NCBI RefSeq assembly: GCF_000471905.2
Contig: NW_006495778.1
Coordinates: 914,563-978,562, forward strand
Length of the DNA: 64,000 nucleotides
Direction of reading: 5' to 3'
From: Amborella trichopoda
Taxonomy: Eukaryota; Streptophyta; Magnoliopsida; Amborellales; Amborellaceae
In this document: piece after piece, positions 44,933 through 54,821 of the stretch
How positions within the stretch are numbered: the first letter of the stretch is position 1
How the letters are laid out: each line of letters begins with the position of its first letter
Notes under the pieces: generated by a model
Told to the model about the DNA's origin: nothing
Databases searched by the model: none
Seen by the model: the letters and a program-made list of their open reading frames with translations, nothing else
Translations under genes and position numbers: made by a program

Positions 44933-45639
44933 CTCCTTGTCCTTCGAGGGACATGTGAGTGGCAAAGAAGTAGACACTTTGGTGTTCCCTGTCCTTCGAG
45001 GGGCAGGTGAATGTCAAAGATAATGCAGATATTATAAATTTTTTCTTGAGGTCACGTGGTCAGAGGGCACATCAACTAATCCCTCCAAGTCATTACGCCC
45101 ACCGAGCTCACCCACCTAAGGCATTTTTCCTCCTAGGGTTTTTAACGTGAGATGTCGGTGAGTTATACAAGCTTGAAACTCGAGTTGAATTTTCTGGCCA
45201 TGCCACTTAACTTTAGGGGTTTTGCAATTTGAATTTTTTTTAACTCTGGTATCTTCTTTGATTTCCTTAGGGTTTCCTAAGGATGCCTATAGGAAAAGGC
45301 TGTCTATAGGAAGGGACTTGTCTGGCCGATTTCGAAGAGAGAGACGAGGCAGTGACGTGGTAATCATCATATACGGGTGTCCAAGCTCCTTTATTTCAAA
45401 ATTCTTTTTAGAAAGTTTGAAAGTAGGGGGAGATTTGAAATAGAACCCGGAGCAAGGACAAGTTACGATTTTAATAAAGAAATTAATGTTTTTTAAAACA
45501 CAAGACATGTAGTGAGAATTTTGAAAAGAGAAAGATATTTTGAAAAACAAGGATGGTTAGCAGTTTTAACTCTTGCAACCATAGAGCCCTCTAAGTAGTT
45601 TAGTGTCATGCAGCGACGGACCATACACGCGACCTTTTT

Positions 45640-46080
45640 ACATCATACGAGGCTAGACGAAATATACCTTTTTATGTCATACGGGGCTAGACGGAATACA
45701 CCCAACCCTTTCCCTTTTACGTCACACAAGTTTGACGTTGAACTGGATACACCCGACCTTTCATGTCATACGGGGCTAGACGGTACGTGTCTCGGCTCTT
45801 TTACGTCGCACGAGTTTGACGTTGAACTGGATACATCTGACCTTTTGCATCATACAGGGCTAGACGTTTTTTTGTCTCGGCTCTTTTATGTTGCACAATT
45901 TTAACGTTGAACTGGAAACACCTGACCTTTTGCGTCATACGGGTTTAGACGGTACCTGTCTCGACTCTTTTTTGTCGCACAAGTTTAACATTTTTCCTAT
46001 CTCGGCTCTTTTATGTCGCACAAGTTTGACGTTTCTTCTGTCTCATATCTTTTATGTCGCACGAGTTTGATGTTTTCTAA
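45640..46080. repeat. ACGTC..GACGT dyad array in element E
   Basis: Two alternating units: CATACGGGGCTAGACGG (about 45640, 45673, 45763, 45850, 45935) and ACGTCGCACGAGTTTGACGTT (about 45716, 45801, 45889, 45973, 46012, 46050). The second is the same as in element D. TGACG cores point to bZIP binding. The array precedes, on the plus strand, the antisense PMD gene. Confidence 0.75.
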
Positions 46081-46318
46081 ATTGGATTTTGGTTGGCAGT
46101 TTAGGCTCGTGCCACCAAGGAGCATTTTCTTTTAAACTTTTTGAATTGTTTTGGGAAAATTGGTTGGCAGTTTAGGCTCATGCCACTGAGGAATGAGATA
46201 ACATTTTTGAAAATTAAGTAAAATGTTTGAAAACGGTCGTAAAACACATGATGAAAGCCAAAATTGATCCCCGAAAGACCCCAAAACTGAGTCGGGGAAA
46301 ATTTAAGAAAACGTGTTT

Positions 46319-46395
46319 GGGCGAAACTATTAGTGTCGCCCGGGAGGCACTGGTGGTGTAGCTCACAAGTCCGGGTGACATGGCTGGTGTTGCCC
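46319..46395. repeat. GGGCGACAC-type dyads in the 3' region (first group)
   Basis: Three degenerate copies: GGGCGAAAC..GTGTCGCCC (46319-46341), GAGGCACTGGTGGTGTAG (46343-46360) and GGGTGACATGGCTGGTGTTGCCC (46373-46395). A further two at 46468-46521 (GCGACACAAGTAGTGTAGCC, GATGACACTAGGCGTGTCAC) are followed at once by the TA repeat. Confidence 0.8.
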
Positions 46396-46518
46396 AAAAC
46401 AATTTTTTTTTTTTTGTTTTTTTTTTTAAATCTTTTGTAAAGAACTAAGCAAGGGCATGAAAAATGTGAGCGACACAAGTAGTGTAGCCTCACAAGCTAG
46501 ATGACACTAGGCGTGTCA

Positions 46519-46521
<3 letters not shown>

Positions 46522-46550
<29 letters not shown>
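46522..46550. repeat. (TA)n microsatellite
   Basis: 29 bases of pure AT alternation, directly after a dyad repeat. Confidence 0.95.
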
Positions 46551-46555
<5 letters not shown>

Positions 46556-46608
46556 TTTGTGGTAAAGTTTAAGAATGTGAAAAAGAGTAGTTTTTTGAAA
46601 AAATATTT

Positions 46609-46762
46609 GGGCGACACTAAGCATGTCTCCCGTATAAATTTTTTTTTTATTATTTGGAAAATGGGGATGAGAGAGGGTCTTTTTTTTCAAAGTTTTTGTG
46701 GGTGACACTGGTGGTGTCACCCAGCCTGGGTACGGAGTTGGGCGACACCACGTGTTGCCCAG
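46609..46762. repeat. GGGCGACAC-type dyads in the 3' region (second group)
   Basis: Copies at 46609-46632, 46700-46722 and 46740-46760. The middle one, GGGTGACAC-TGGTG-GTGTCACCC, has arms that pair perfectly. Both arms carry the same C/T change compared with the usual GGGCGACAC, a compensatory pair. Confidence 0.85.
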
Positions 46763-47012
46763 ACCATCGACCTCCAAAATTGATTTTTGTTTTTTGTTTT
46801 GGAAGGTCTTAGGGTTGCTAAAGTCTTCTATTGGCCAAAGTAGAAGCCTGCAGGACACGTTTTGGGTCTGGATTGCATATTTTCACTAAAATCCCCTCCT
46901 TCTCATTCTCCTTTCATCCCTCAAGATCTTATTTCTTCTTCCCATCTTCATCATCTTCCTTCTTCATCATCTTCCCTTTGATCGTACTGGTTTTTCTTGC
47001 TTTTAGGTTTTC

Positions 47013-48786
47013 ATGGCTATTAGGAAGGACAATGTGATTTCCAAGGACAAAGGGAAGGTTTCTAAGCGGGCACAATAAAAGAGAGGAGGAAGCCTCCCCT
47101 CTCTTTCCTAGGGTTAAGCACTTTCCTGAAGGTTTGCCCTCCCATATCTCGTAGGGCCTTCAATAGGGTGAAGTCTCTCGGCATGTCAATGGCTTCCCTG
47201 TCATCGAGCCCTGGTTCAGGGATTGGTTTCTTTCCGCTCGGTAGTGGCCCGAGCTCATGGCCTTTTTGGCTTAATTGTCAATGATGGGCATCTTGAACAT
47301 GGCCTCTTGTCGTGTGAACTTTCCACTCCTCGAGGATCTTGCTGAGAGGTTCAACTATCAGACAAACACCTTCTTCCTTCCTACAGGTGAGACAACGCCA
47401 ACTTTGGAGGAAATTGCCAGGATTTCTGGCTTGAGCTTGGTCGGGATTGCGTATCAACCTTCTACTGCCACCAACGACCATTCCATCATGGGTGCACGAC
47501 TGTTGGGGGATGCGTACTTGTCACACGATTAGTGGATCGATATGGAATTGCTGATCTAGAATCGGGAGTGGTATCGAGCCACCGAATAGATCTGTATCTT
47601 CCTTTTTGTGTCGTTGGGGTCCGTTTTCAAGTGGTCGTAAGACAGTTCGTAGTTCTCTTGTTCCTTTAGCTCATGCCTTCTGGGAGCGACCAGGTTACAC
47701 CATTGTTTTGACCATGTTAGCGGGCATTCACTGGGGTCTTCACGACTGGGTCACGCGAGGTGACAGACCCATTAAGGGCAGTATCCTGAGTTTGTAGGTA
47801 TATTTGAAACTCAATTTTATTTTATTTTGCCCCTGCAACTCAGTTTTTCTATTGGTTTGTCCTTTGGATCCCATATTTTTGCCAAAAGAATTTATTAAAA
47901 AATGCTCGGACTGAACCGGGATGGTATGAGTTGCGAGACACTACTAGTGTCGTCTACACAAGCTGGGCGACGGCAACACCACTAGTGTCGCTCTAGTCAA
48001 TTTGCCCTAGATGGCTCCGAGATCCGGGGCTTCTGTTTTGTGACCTGTTGAGTTGATTTTGGATCTTATTTTCTACAGATTTGGGCCTATGAACACATCG
48101 CTGTCTGTCTTCCTCGATCCACAACAGCTGTGTCTGCTGCTCTGAGTTTGGCATATGTTAGTGATACCACCAGACCTAGGGACGTCAATTGTTATCTTCA
48201 GGTTTTGGACGAGTTATCGTCTTTTGATTGGATGATCTAGGGTCTTGAGAATGTGCCCCTATTTCTACCTGCTATGGGGCATTCATGTCTTATTCTGGCA
48301 GGACAGTACTTCATAGAGGGCTATTTCCCTCAAAGGGTACTTTGTCAGTTTCACCATATTCAACATTATACTTCTACTGGGGAAGCGATCGATCGTCGCT
48401 CTATCTTTCCACTTCGACGACCCTCTTCCACACTTCTTGTTAAGGCAGGTTTGTCATGGAAGTGGAAGAATTCCTCTTCTAGTGAGGGGTTGATCAAGCA
48501 AGACAAGCCCACAACCACTTCCAACTATGATTCTTGGTGGGAACGTGTCTGTCCTCTTCTGTAATGTCCCAAGGTGTCGAGACTTCGTGATGAATCTTCT
48601 GCCCTTGCTCGGGATCTCGTGTCTTCTCGAGAAGACAATGCCTCTTCTTCAAACAAGCGGGTTAAATTGAATGAGGATGTTTCTGACATCAGTTTGAAAG
48701 ATAGTAAAGTTGAATTGGCTCGATGGGTGGCTTTCGTGGCGGAACTCAAGGAGAATGATGTTGATCCGAAACCGAAGACTGAGTAG
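47013..48786 (+). pseudogene. Plant mobile domain (PMD/aminotransferase-like) gene, antisense to element E
   Basis: Plus-strand gene in a minus-strand element. A CT-rich 5' end (46885-47012) precedes ATG at 47013. Exon 1 shows EPWFRDWFLSAR, a PMD N-terminal pattern (about 47205-47240), PLLEDLAERFNYQTNTFFLP with TGETTPTLEEIARISGL (47320-47440), and AGIHWGLHDWVTRG (47735). It needs a frame change between 47532 and 47606 and has stops. Exon 2 (48079-48786) is open in one frame except for TAG at 48238 and TAA at 48562: IWAYEHIAVCLP, VPLFLPAM, YFPQRVLCQFHHIQ. A C-terminal charged stretch with NKRVKLNED ends at 48786. PMD genes are host genes also captured by plant Ty3/gypsy elements. Decayed; family call from motifs only. 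Confidence 0.7.
47798..48078 (+). other. Intron of the antisense PMD pseudogene
   Basis: Starts GTATATTTG and ends TTTTCTACAG: standard plant GT..AG ends with a U-rich body, 281 bp, phase 0. Homology to PMD proteins continues across it (..SILSL | IWAYEH..). The codon just before the donor is TAG, one base from the CAG expected at a donor, so exon 1 now ends in a stop. Two GGGCGACAC dyads (47933-47993) lie inside the intron. Confidence 0.65.
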
Positions 48787-50114
48787 CCAAAGCGTTTTTC
48801 TTTGTTTTTTTCTTGGCATGAATAAGTTGATCATGTGATCATTCTCATTTTCAGTATTTCTTTCGTTTTATTGAAGTCCGTTGGGACAGTAGGAATTTCG
48901 GTTATAAGGCCAAGTTTGATGGCGTGAACGCCTGTAATAAGCCCATTTTAATGGATGAATAAAATTAGAGTTTTGAGATACCCAAAATATTGTTTTATGT
49001 TCTACTTAATGTTTTGTGATTGTGGAATCCTTTTTTTTTTTTCTCCTTGTTGCTGCCCCTATTAGGAGGTCTTTTCCAACTTGCCCCTATTATGCGGAGT
49101 TTGAAAAGCTTCTTTTTTATTGCCCCTATTGGGGAGTCCTTGTTCAACTTGTACGTGTGCAATTGATCCATCGGAGTAGAGCGGGACGCTTTCTTTGCAC
49201 GCACTTTTCAAACTAAATTTTACAAACTCATTCCCCTAATTGTAGGGTTTTTGTCTCGAATTTCTGGCTATTGGGTCATCGTACGTGCACACAGGGATGA
49301 GCTTGCCTCAGGGGATCAAGCTGAGTGAGAGAATGCTCCCAAACTAGCCAATGTTGTCATTGGTGAGGTTCACCAATATCTGATATGTTGTTGTTGGCAG
49401 TTATATACAACCATAGAGTGCCTAACTAGTTTCAAGCCTTCATAACAAGCGTAGGAAGTTGGGTTCAAGAACGAGGCCATATCGACTAACAATTTAACCT
49501 TTTGTAGTGATGGAGGAAGTCCTTTTCAAAGGGTTTTGGAAATGGACGGTTTTAACAATCAAATTGAAAAAAGATTTTCAAAAGGGATGGGCCTTATAGT
49601 TTTTTCAGCTGTGACCCCTTTGGTGGTCATTTTCTTTATTATGTTTTACCCGAAGATGATGAAAGGATTTCCTTGTGGGATCCTGAGAACTCCAAAGTCT
49701 CGAAGTTGTCTTTTTACGTTTGAAGCTTTAATCTTGTGCTTCGCGGATCCATGAAGAATTCTCTAGATTCTTGTCGGGCTTCCATGTTGAAGAAGTTTCG
49801 ACGTTCTCACAGGGTTCGTCAAAGTCACTTTGGTTTTCCATTCATACCACCCTCCCATATCTTTTTGGGTCAGTTCTATTGGGAACCTGCAAGGTTTAGG
49901 AGGAGTCGTCGTCCTCAGGGTCTGCTTGTGTAGTATTGTTAGAACTTGCAAGTACCTATTTGTACTTGAGGTTTTGAATTGGAAGCTCCTTCTTGAAGAT
50001 TTTTTATTCTTCTTTTTTTCTTTACTCGTGATGCCTTTTTTGGTTTTCACCACGTCCCTTTTTTGTTTTTTCTTTGTAATGCCTTTTCAGGTTTTCACCA
50101 TGCTTTTGAGCCCG
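48787..50114 (-). other. Noncoding DNA between integrase and the PMD gene in element E
   Basis: Collinear with 33860-34950 of D from about 49080 onward. At 49055, 49083 and 49121 the plus strand reads TTGCCCCTATTA/TTGCCCCTATTGG, that is, three copies of AATAGGGGCAA on the sense strand, resembling the end of the element's PPT. No coding sequence recognised; plus-strand frames here are not kept in D. Confidence 0.6.
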
Positions 50115-51235
50115 TCACGAGTAGTATTTTCTGAGCTACATCGCATTAATGAGGTCGTTGAGTTCATACCCCTCCTGATTTTTGGTCTTGTAAAAATTTC
50201 CTGTGTGCACTCGGGTAACCACGAATGGCCCCTCCCAATTAGGTTTGAACTTGCCTAAAGGGTGTGGATTTGCAGGAGTGTGGAAGATTTTCTTTAGTAT
50301 CATGTCCCCCTCTCTGAATTGTCGAGGAACAACTTTTCTTTGGTATGCCCTCTCGACTCTACACCGGTAAGCAATGATATTATGTGTTGCTCGTAGCTGT
50401 CTTTCATCTGAATCTTTGTGGATAAGCACTCGAAGAGATGGTATCTCAACTTCAATGGGCAGCGCTGCTTCCCTACCATAAACCAGTGAGTATGGGGTCA
50501 TGCTAGTAAGAGTCTTCTCGGTCATCCGGTAGGCCCATAATGTGTCATTTAGCTTTTCGTGCCAATCTTTGTCACCTTCTATTATTCTATTTATAACCCT
50601 GAGAAGTCCTTTGTTCATGGCCTCTGCTTGTCCCCTTCCTTGAGGGTAGTAAGGTGTGGAGAATTTTTGCGTTATCCCAAACTTTTTGCATACCTTAGTG
50701 ACGTTTTCATTTTTGAAGTTGGATCCATTGTCAATGATGATTGACTCAGGAACACAAAATCTGAATACAATGTTGTTCTTTATGAAACGGGCAACATGTT
50801 GTCCCTTAATTTTGACAAATGATGCGACCTCAACCCATTTTGTGAAGTACTATGTAACCGTGAATATAAAAAGGTGGTCGTTTGAGGCTTTCGGTGAGAT
50901 CATTCCAATGATATCAAGACCCCACATGGCAAAGGGCCATACTGGCGGTGTTGAGTTGAGTGGTACAGACGGTGCATGGATGAGGTCTCCATAAAGGTGA
51001 CATTTGGAACACCTCTTAACGTACTTCCAACAATCTTCAGCCATGGTGGTCCAGTAATAGTCTTAGCGCCTGATTTTCTGAGCTAAGGCGGCTGCCCCAG
51101 AATGACCTCCTTCATTGTATAACTCTGTCAGTACTTGGTCGATTTTTGGAAGATCGAGACACCGCAGAATGATGACATCGAAGGATTTCTTGAACAATAG
51201 ATCCCCTCTTACTAAGAATCCCATAGAAAAACTTT
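50115..51235 (-). pseudogene. Integrase of element E
   Basis: Reads from RGDLLFKKSFDVIILRC (51215) through a zinc region whose first His is Tyr (ELYNEGGHSG) but whose CSKC is intact (51005), WGLDIIG with the first catalytic Asp (50935), PESIIIDNGSNF with the second (50735), PYYPQ and GQAEAMNKG (50630), WHEKLNDTLWAYR, SLVYGREAALP and the C-terminal NWEGPFVV (50230). A stop lies near 51055-51063 and frames change, so it is not intact. The stop at 50115-50117 ends pol. Similar to D but without D's deletion. Confidence 0.88.
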
Positions 51236-51845
51236 GAAGGGCATCTTTATTCTTTTTGGTGGCTCCTTCGGGGTATAACCTATCTTTCAACAAGGACATA
51301 ACATTGTGGACTGCCTTAACTAGCGCATCTGAAGCCACGAGAGATACTTTCCCATCGTTCTCATTTTCTTGCTCTATTTCTTTTTCGCTCCTTGGTGGGG
51401 AAGGGTCATGTTTGTTCCTGACGTAGAATGGTAACATGGTGATTTTTGAAGGACTATTAACCATTAAAGTAAGGGTCACAAGGGTGCCGAGGAACCGATT
51501 ATTTTCCCTAGTTTTGTGCTGAAAGGTGATTTTCTTGAAATATGAGATCATCTTTTCAGCCTTTTCTTGATAGGGTTTTAGGTTTTCTTCTTTCACCTTT
51601 CAAATCCCTTGAACTTGGTTTATGATGAGTAAGGAGTCACCAATCACTTGTATTTGCTAGATTTTCATTCCCATAGCGTTCTCAAGCCCGACTATCAAGG
51701 CTTCATATTCAGCAATGTTATTGGTACATGGGAAATTTAATCTAATGGTTGTTAGCATTAAAATCATCTCGGGTGAGCATAATATGATCCCTACACCTGA
51801 CCCGTAGTCATTCCTTGCATCGTCGAAGTATAGCTCCCAAATTGA
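51236..51845 (-). pseudogene. Second (archaeal-like) RNase H of element E
   Basis: The start WELYFDDARNDYGSGVGIILCSPE (about 51840) has the first Asp, NNIAEYEALIVGLENA has the Glu. The frame then stops at about 51657 (TAG in place of the codon after IQ). Part two (51596-51063 frame) has KPYQEKAEKMISYFKK, TRENNRFLGTL and the acidic spacer EKEIEQENENDG. In the last motif D reads NRFIDTLA but E reads NRFLGTLV, so the fourth acidic residue is lost here. Confidence 0.82.
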
Positions 51846-52370
51846 GTCCTCAATTGTGAAGAGGTTTTCATCAGGGAGATCCGTGTTAACAGGAGTGTTA
51901 TCCTGCAATGCGTGTTCAGCCAAGTGGTCAGCAATGACTTGTCCTTTAATTGATTTTTGAGTAACATATTCGATCTCGAACTCTCTCAATAACATTCTCC
52001 ACTTCGCCAAACGTCTGTTAAGGACTGGTCCTTCCAATTGGTACTTGAGTGAGTCTATTTTTTAGATGAGCTTGACTATATGAGATAAGACATGGTGTCA
52101 TAATTTCTGCATAGACCACACAAGTGTTAAGCAATGCTTCTCCACATCCGTGTATCTTGTCTCATAGTCGACCATGATTTTGCTGAGTAGTATATCGTTT
52201 ATTCTTTTCCATGGTCATCGTATCGTCCGAGCATTGCCCCCTTGGTCTTGTCTTTCACAGATATGTAAAGGAATAGGGGTTTGTCTGGACTAGGAGGACT
52301 AAGGATGGGCGGTTTGGTGAGGTACCCCTTGATTTGATCGAACACTTCTTGGCGTTCATTATCCCCATAT
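51846..52370 (-). pseudogene. Ty3-type RNase H of element E
   Basis: C-terminal piece KWRMLLREFEIEYVTQKSIKG, QVIADHLAEHALQ (frame 52037-51657) with NTDLPDENLFTIED between the two RNases H. The N-terminal half at 52040-52370 is in shifted frames but collinear with D. Landmark QVIADHLAEH keeps the Asp. Confidence 0.78.
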
Positions 52371-53265
52371 GAATGGAGTATCTTTCTTAAGGAGTTTATT
52401 GAATGATGCGCACTTGTCTGCCAGTTGTGAGATAAAACACCTTATAGCTTGTATGCGACCTTAAAGCCCGCAGATTTCTCTGATGTTCTGGGGAGGGCAC
52501 ATTCCAATGATGGCTGATATTTTGGATGGGAACACCTCAATGTCCCTTTGGCTTATTATAAAGTCTAGTCATTTGCCGGATTCAACTCCAAAGGCACATT
52601 TCTGTGGGTTGAGTTTGAGTTGATGTTTCTGGAATCTTTAAAAAATGGTTCTCAAGTTGGTGAGATGATCAGACCTGGTTTTCGACTTGACCAGAATGTC
52701 ATCGACATAGTCTTTCATGATGATATGCATTAAATCGTGGAAGATGCTAGTCATTGCCTGTTGATAAGCTGCCCCTGCATTTTGTAGGCCAAAGGGCATG
52801 ACACAGTAGTAGTAAGTTCCCCATTGCATTATGAATGAAGTCTTCATCTGGTCTTCTTCTGCAATGAGGATCTGGTTGTAACCTGAAAAATTGTCCATGA
52901 ATGACAACATCTCGTGCCCCACAGTGTTTTCGACCAAGACATCTATGTTTGGTAATGAAAAATTGTCCTTTGGGCATGCCTTATTAAGGTCTTAGTAGTC
53001 GACACACACTCGGATCCTCCCATATTTCTTGGGTATGACCACTATGTTGGCTAACATTTTGAGTAATCGACAGGGGTAATGAACTTTGCCTTGAGTAGTT
53101 TATCGATTGCTTTTTTGATTTTGAGCTCAAGGTGAGTCTTTTGACGTCGAAGTTTCTGCCTTACAGGCTTTGCCCCTTCATTGATTATTAGATGATGTTG
53201 CACCAATATGGGATCTAACCCTAGCATATCATCTTATGACCAGGTGAAGACATTGTGATATTCCT
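52371..53265 (-). pseudogene. Reverse transcriptase of element E
   Basis: The best piece (52937-52638) has LSFMDNFSGYNQI (motif A Asp present), TSFIMQWGTYYY, MPFGLQNAGAAYQQAM and KDYVDDILVKS with YVDD. The N-terminal part (53265-52940) includes the fingers region and ACPKGQ in another frame; the RVCVDY stretch is disrupted (a TAG at about 52993). The thumb (52620-52371) is also shifted. Collinear with D. Confidence 0.88.
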
Positions 53266-54180
53266 TGAGAAAGAAAATCATATTTTCCTGCTTCTCAGGA
53301 GATAAGGAGGTTCCAATCTTGGCTAACCTTGAGTCCTTCTCAGTTCATAGGTTTACATCGATCGTCTCTTCGATGATAGGCGTTGGGTCACCATCGAACC
53401 TCTTCTTGAATTTCTCAACATGGGATGAGTTCCTCAGGTTGAGGGATTTCTTCAGATTCTTGGCTCTTGATCTTCGTCTTGGTCATCAAATTCATCGTCT
53501 TGGGTATTGTGCGCTGTTATTGGGCTGTCTTGAGCGTTCGCCATTTTTTTCAATCTTATCATGTTTTGAATTTTCAACGAGTTTTGAAATATCACAAGAT
53601 GTGTCCCTTATGGGACTCGCGAGAGAAATGCTAAGGACTCGACGTGCAGGGTGGTTAGATGGTCACTTTGCGCCTATCCAGTTTTTGGCACCAGGACTTG
53701 AAGGTGCCGTTGGTATGCTTTCAGCGATTCTCGAGATAGAGGAATGATCGACCAATTCCGTTCATGGGTTTGTATTAGTGGATGAGCACACTTGGCTTTG
53801 TTAGAGCCAATTGTGCATACCTTCAAATCCAGGTCAACGAAAAGGTCTCCAATCCCTAGTTCTTATGTGTGTTGAGGTGTGGAAGAAGAATTATTTCCTA
53901 ATGGGGATTCAAGGATCGCCTTCGGTCGTTTTAAAGGAGGGGCATCGAGAGGATCGAGGCTTTGAATGCCTCCAAATATAAAGCTCGGATGGCATGAAGG
54001 CTCTATCCGGCTTTACAATAAGGTGAGAGAACACCCGAGTCGTCTTCGATCCTTGTTTTCAGTTTTGGCTTGAGGTGATTCAGAAATTGCTTCCATTACA
54101 CCTTGCCCTTGACTCCCCAAGCTTTAGCCTTGTTGCAAGCTTTGGGAGAAGAACATGTGCCAAGCCTCGAGGGACTCATA
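53266..54180 (-). pseudogene. Protease-RT linker of element E
   Basis: Collinear with 38110-39160 of D: acidic stretch at about 53470-53520 (DDEFDDQDEDQEPRI-like) and the Ser/Pro-rich basic section (53880-54090). Frames are broken. The 160-codon plus-strand frame 53265-53747 is a shadow of this region. Confidence 0.55.
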
Positions 54181-54810
54181 TCAATATTGACATTGGATGA
54201 TGTCCTCCATCGATGCGGAAGTTTGCAAAATTTGTGGAACGGGGTCACCGGCTTCTAGGCGTAAGGTGGCACAATCGGCTTGCTCGAAGGAGGCGAGTGG
54301 GATTTCTCCGTGCTCAACCCCTACAGCTAGCTTCCTGCTACCTATACTAGGTTTGAGAAAAGAAGGGGGTTCTGCACATACCTTCGCGAAGTCATTTTTA
54401 GTCAAAAATTTGTGGCATTGATTGAGTGTAGAGGCGACCACGAGGTTTTCATGCAGCCACGGTCTTTCTAGCAGCATGTGGAATGAAGGTTTTATGTCCA
54501 AGGCATAAAACTTTATCACTTGGACGAGAGGGCCGATCTTGAGTGTGAGAGGCAGTATGCCTTCAACTTGTCTCTTGGTCCCTTCGTATGCAACGATAGT
54601 TAGTTGGCATGGCTCGAAGTCATCCGGGCTTTTGCCTATCTGCTTCATTGTTTTCATAGGGCCTATGTTGAAGGATGTCCCATTATCAACAAGCACTCTC
54701 CATATCTCATGTCCTTGCGTGAAAACGGTGATGTGCAGACGTTGGACATGAAAGCAGTTGAAGCTGGTCGGGATGTCATTGTCCATGAACACGATCAACA
54801 TTGGTGCCAT
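54181..54810 (-). CDS. Aspartic protease domain of element E
   Basis: A 209-codon open frame. RRVLVDNG-type active site (WRVLVDNGTSFNI, DNG as in D), EPCQLTIVAYEGTKRQVEG, KFYALDIKPSFH and KVCAEPPSFLK. The C-terminal tail (EQADCATLRLEAGDPVPQIL) continues toward the linker. About 75% of residues agree with D by eye. Open, but flanked by broken gag and RT. Confidence 0.82.
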   Translation of the reverse strand: MAPMLIVFMDNDIPTSFNCFHVQRLHITVFTQGHEIWRVLVDNGTSFNIGPMKTMKQIGKSPDDFEPCQLTIVAYEGTKRQVEGILPLTLKIGPLVQVIKFYALDIKPSFHMLLERPWLHENLVVASTLNQCHKFLTKNDFAKVCAEPPSFLKPSIGSRKLAVGVEHGEIPLASFEQADCATLRLEAGDPVPQILQTSASMEDIIQCQY

Positions 54811-54821
54811 CGGCTAGTTGA

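Larger units (their letters stand above)
44933..46880 (-). other. 3' noncoding region of element E next to the LTR
   Basis: No coding sequence. It holds the ACGTC dyad array (45640-46080), two GGCAGTTTAGGCTC hairpin repeats (46095-46190), GGGCGACAC dyads and a TA microsatellite. Near 44937-45015 a phrase with CCTTCGAGGGACATGTGAGTGGCAAAG occurs twice (44940 and 44990). The poly-T stretches are long (for example 46400-46425). Confidence 0.65.

Noticed and set aside
53265..53747. 160-codon plus-strand frame
   Set aside because: Lies opposite the protease-RT linker of E, which matches the coding strand of D.
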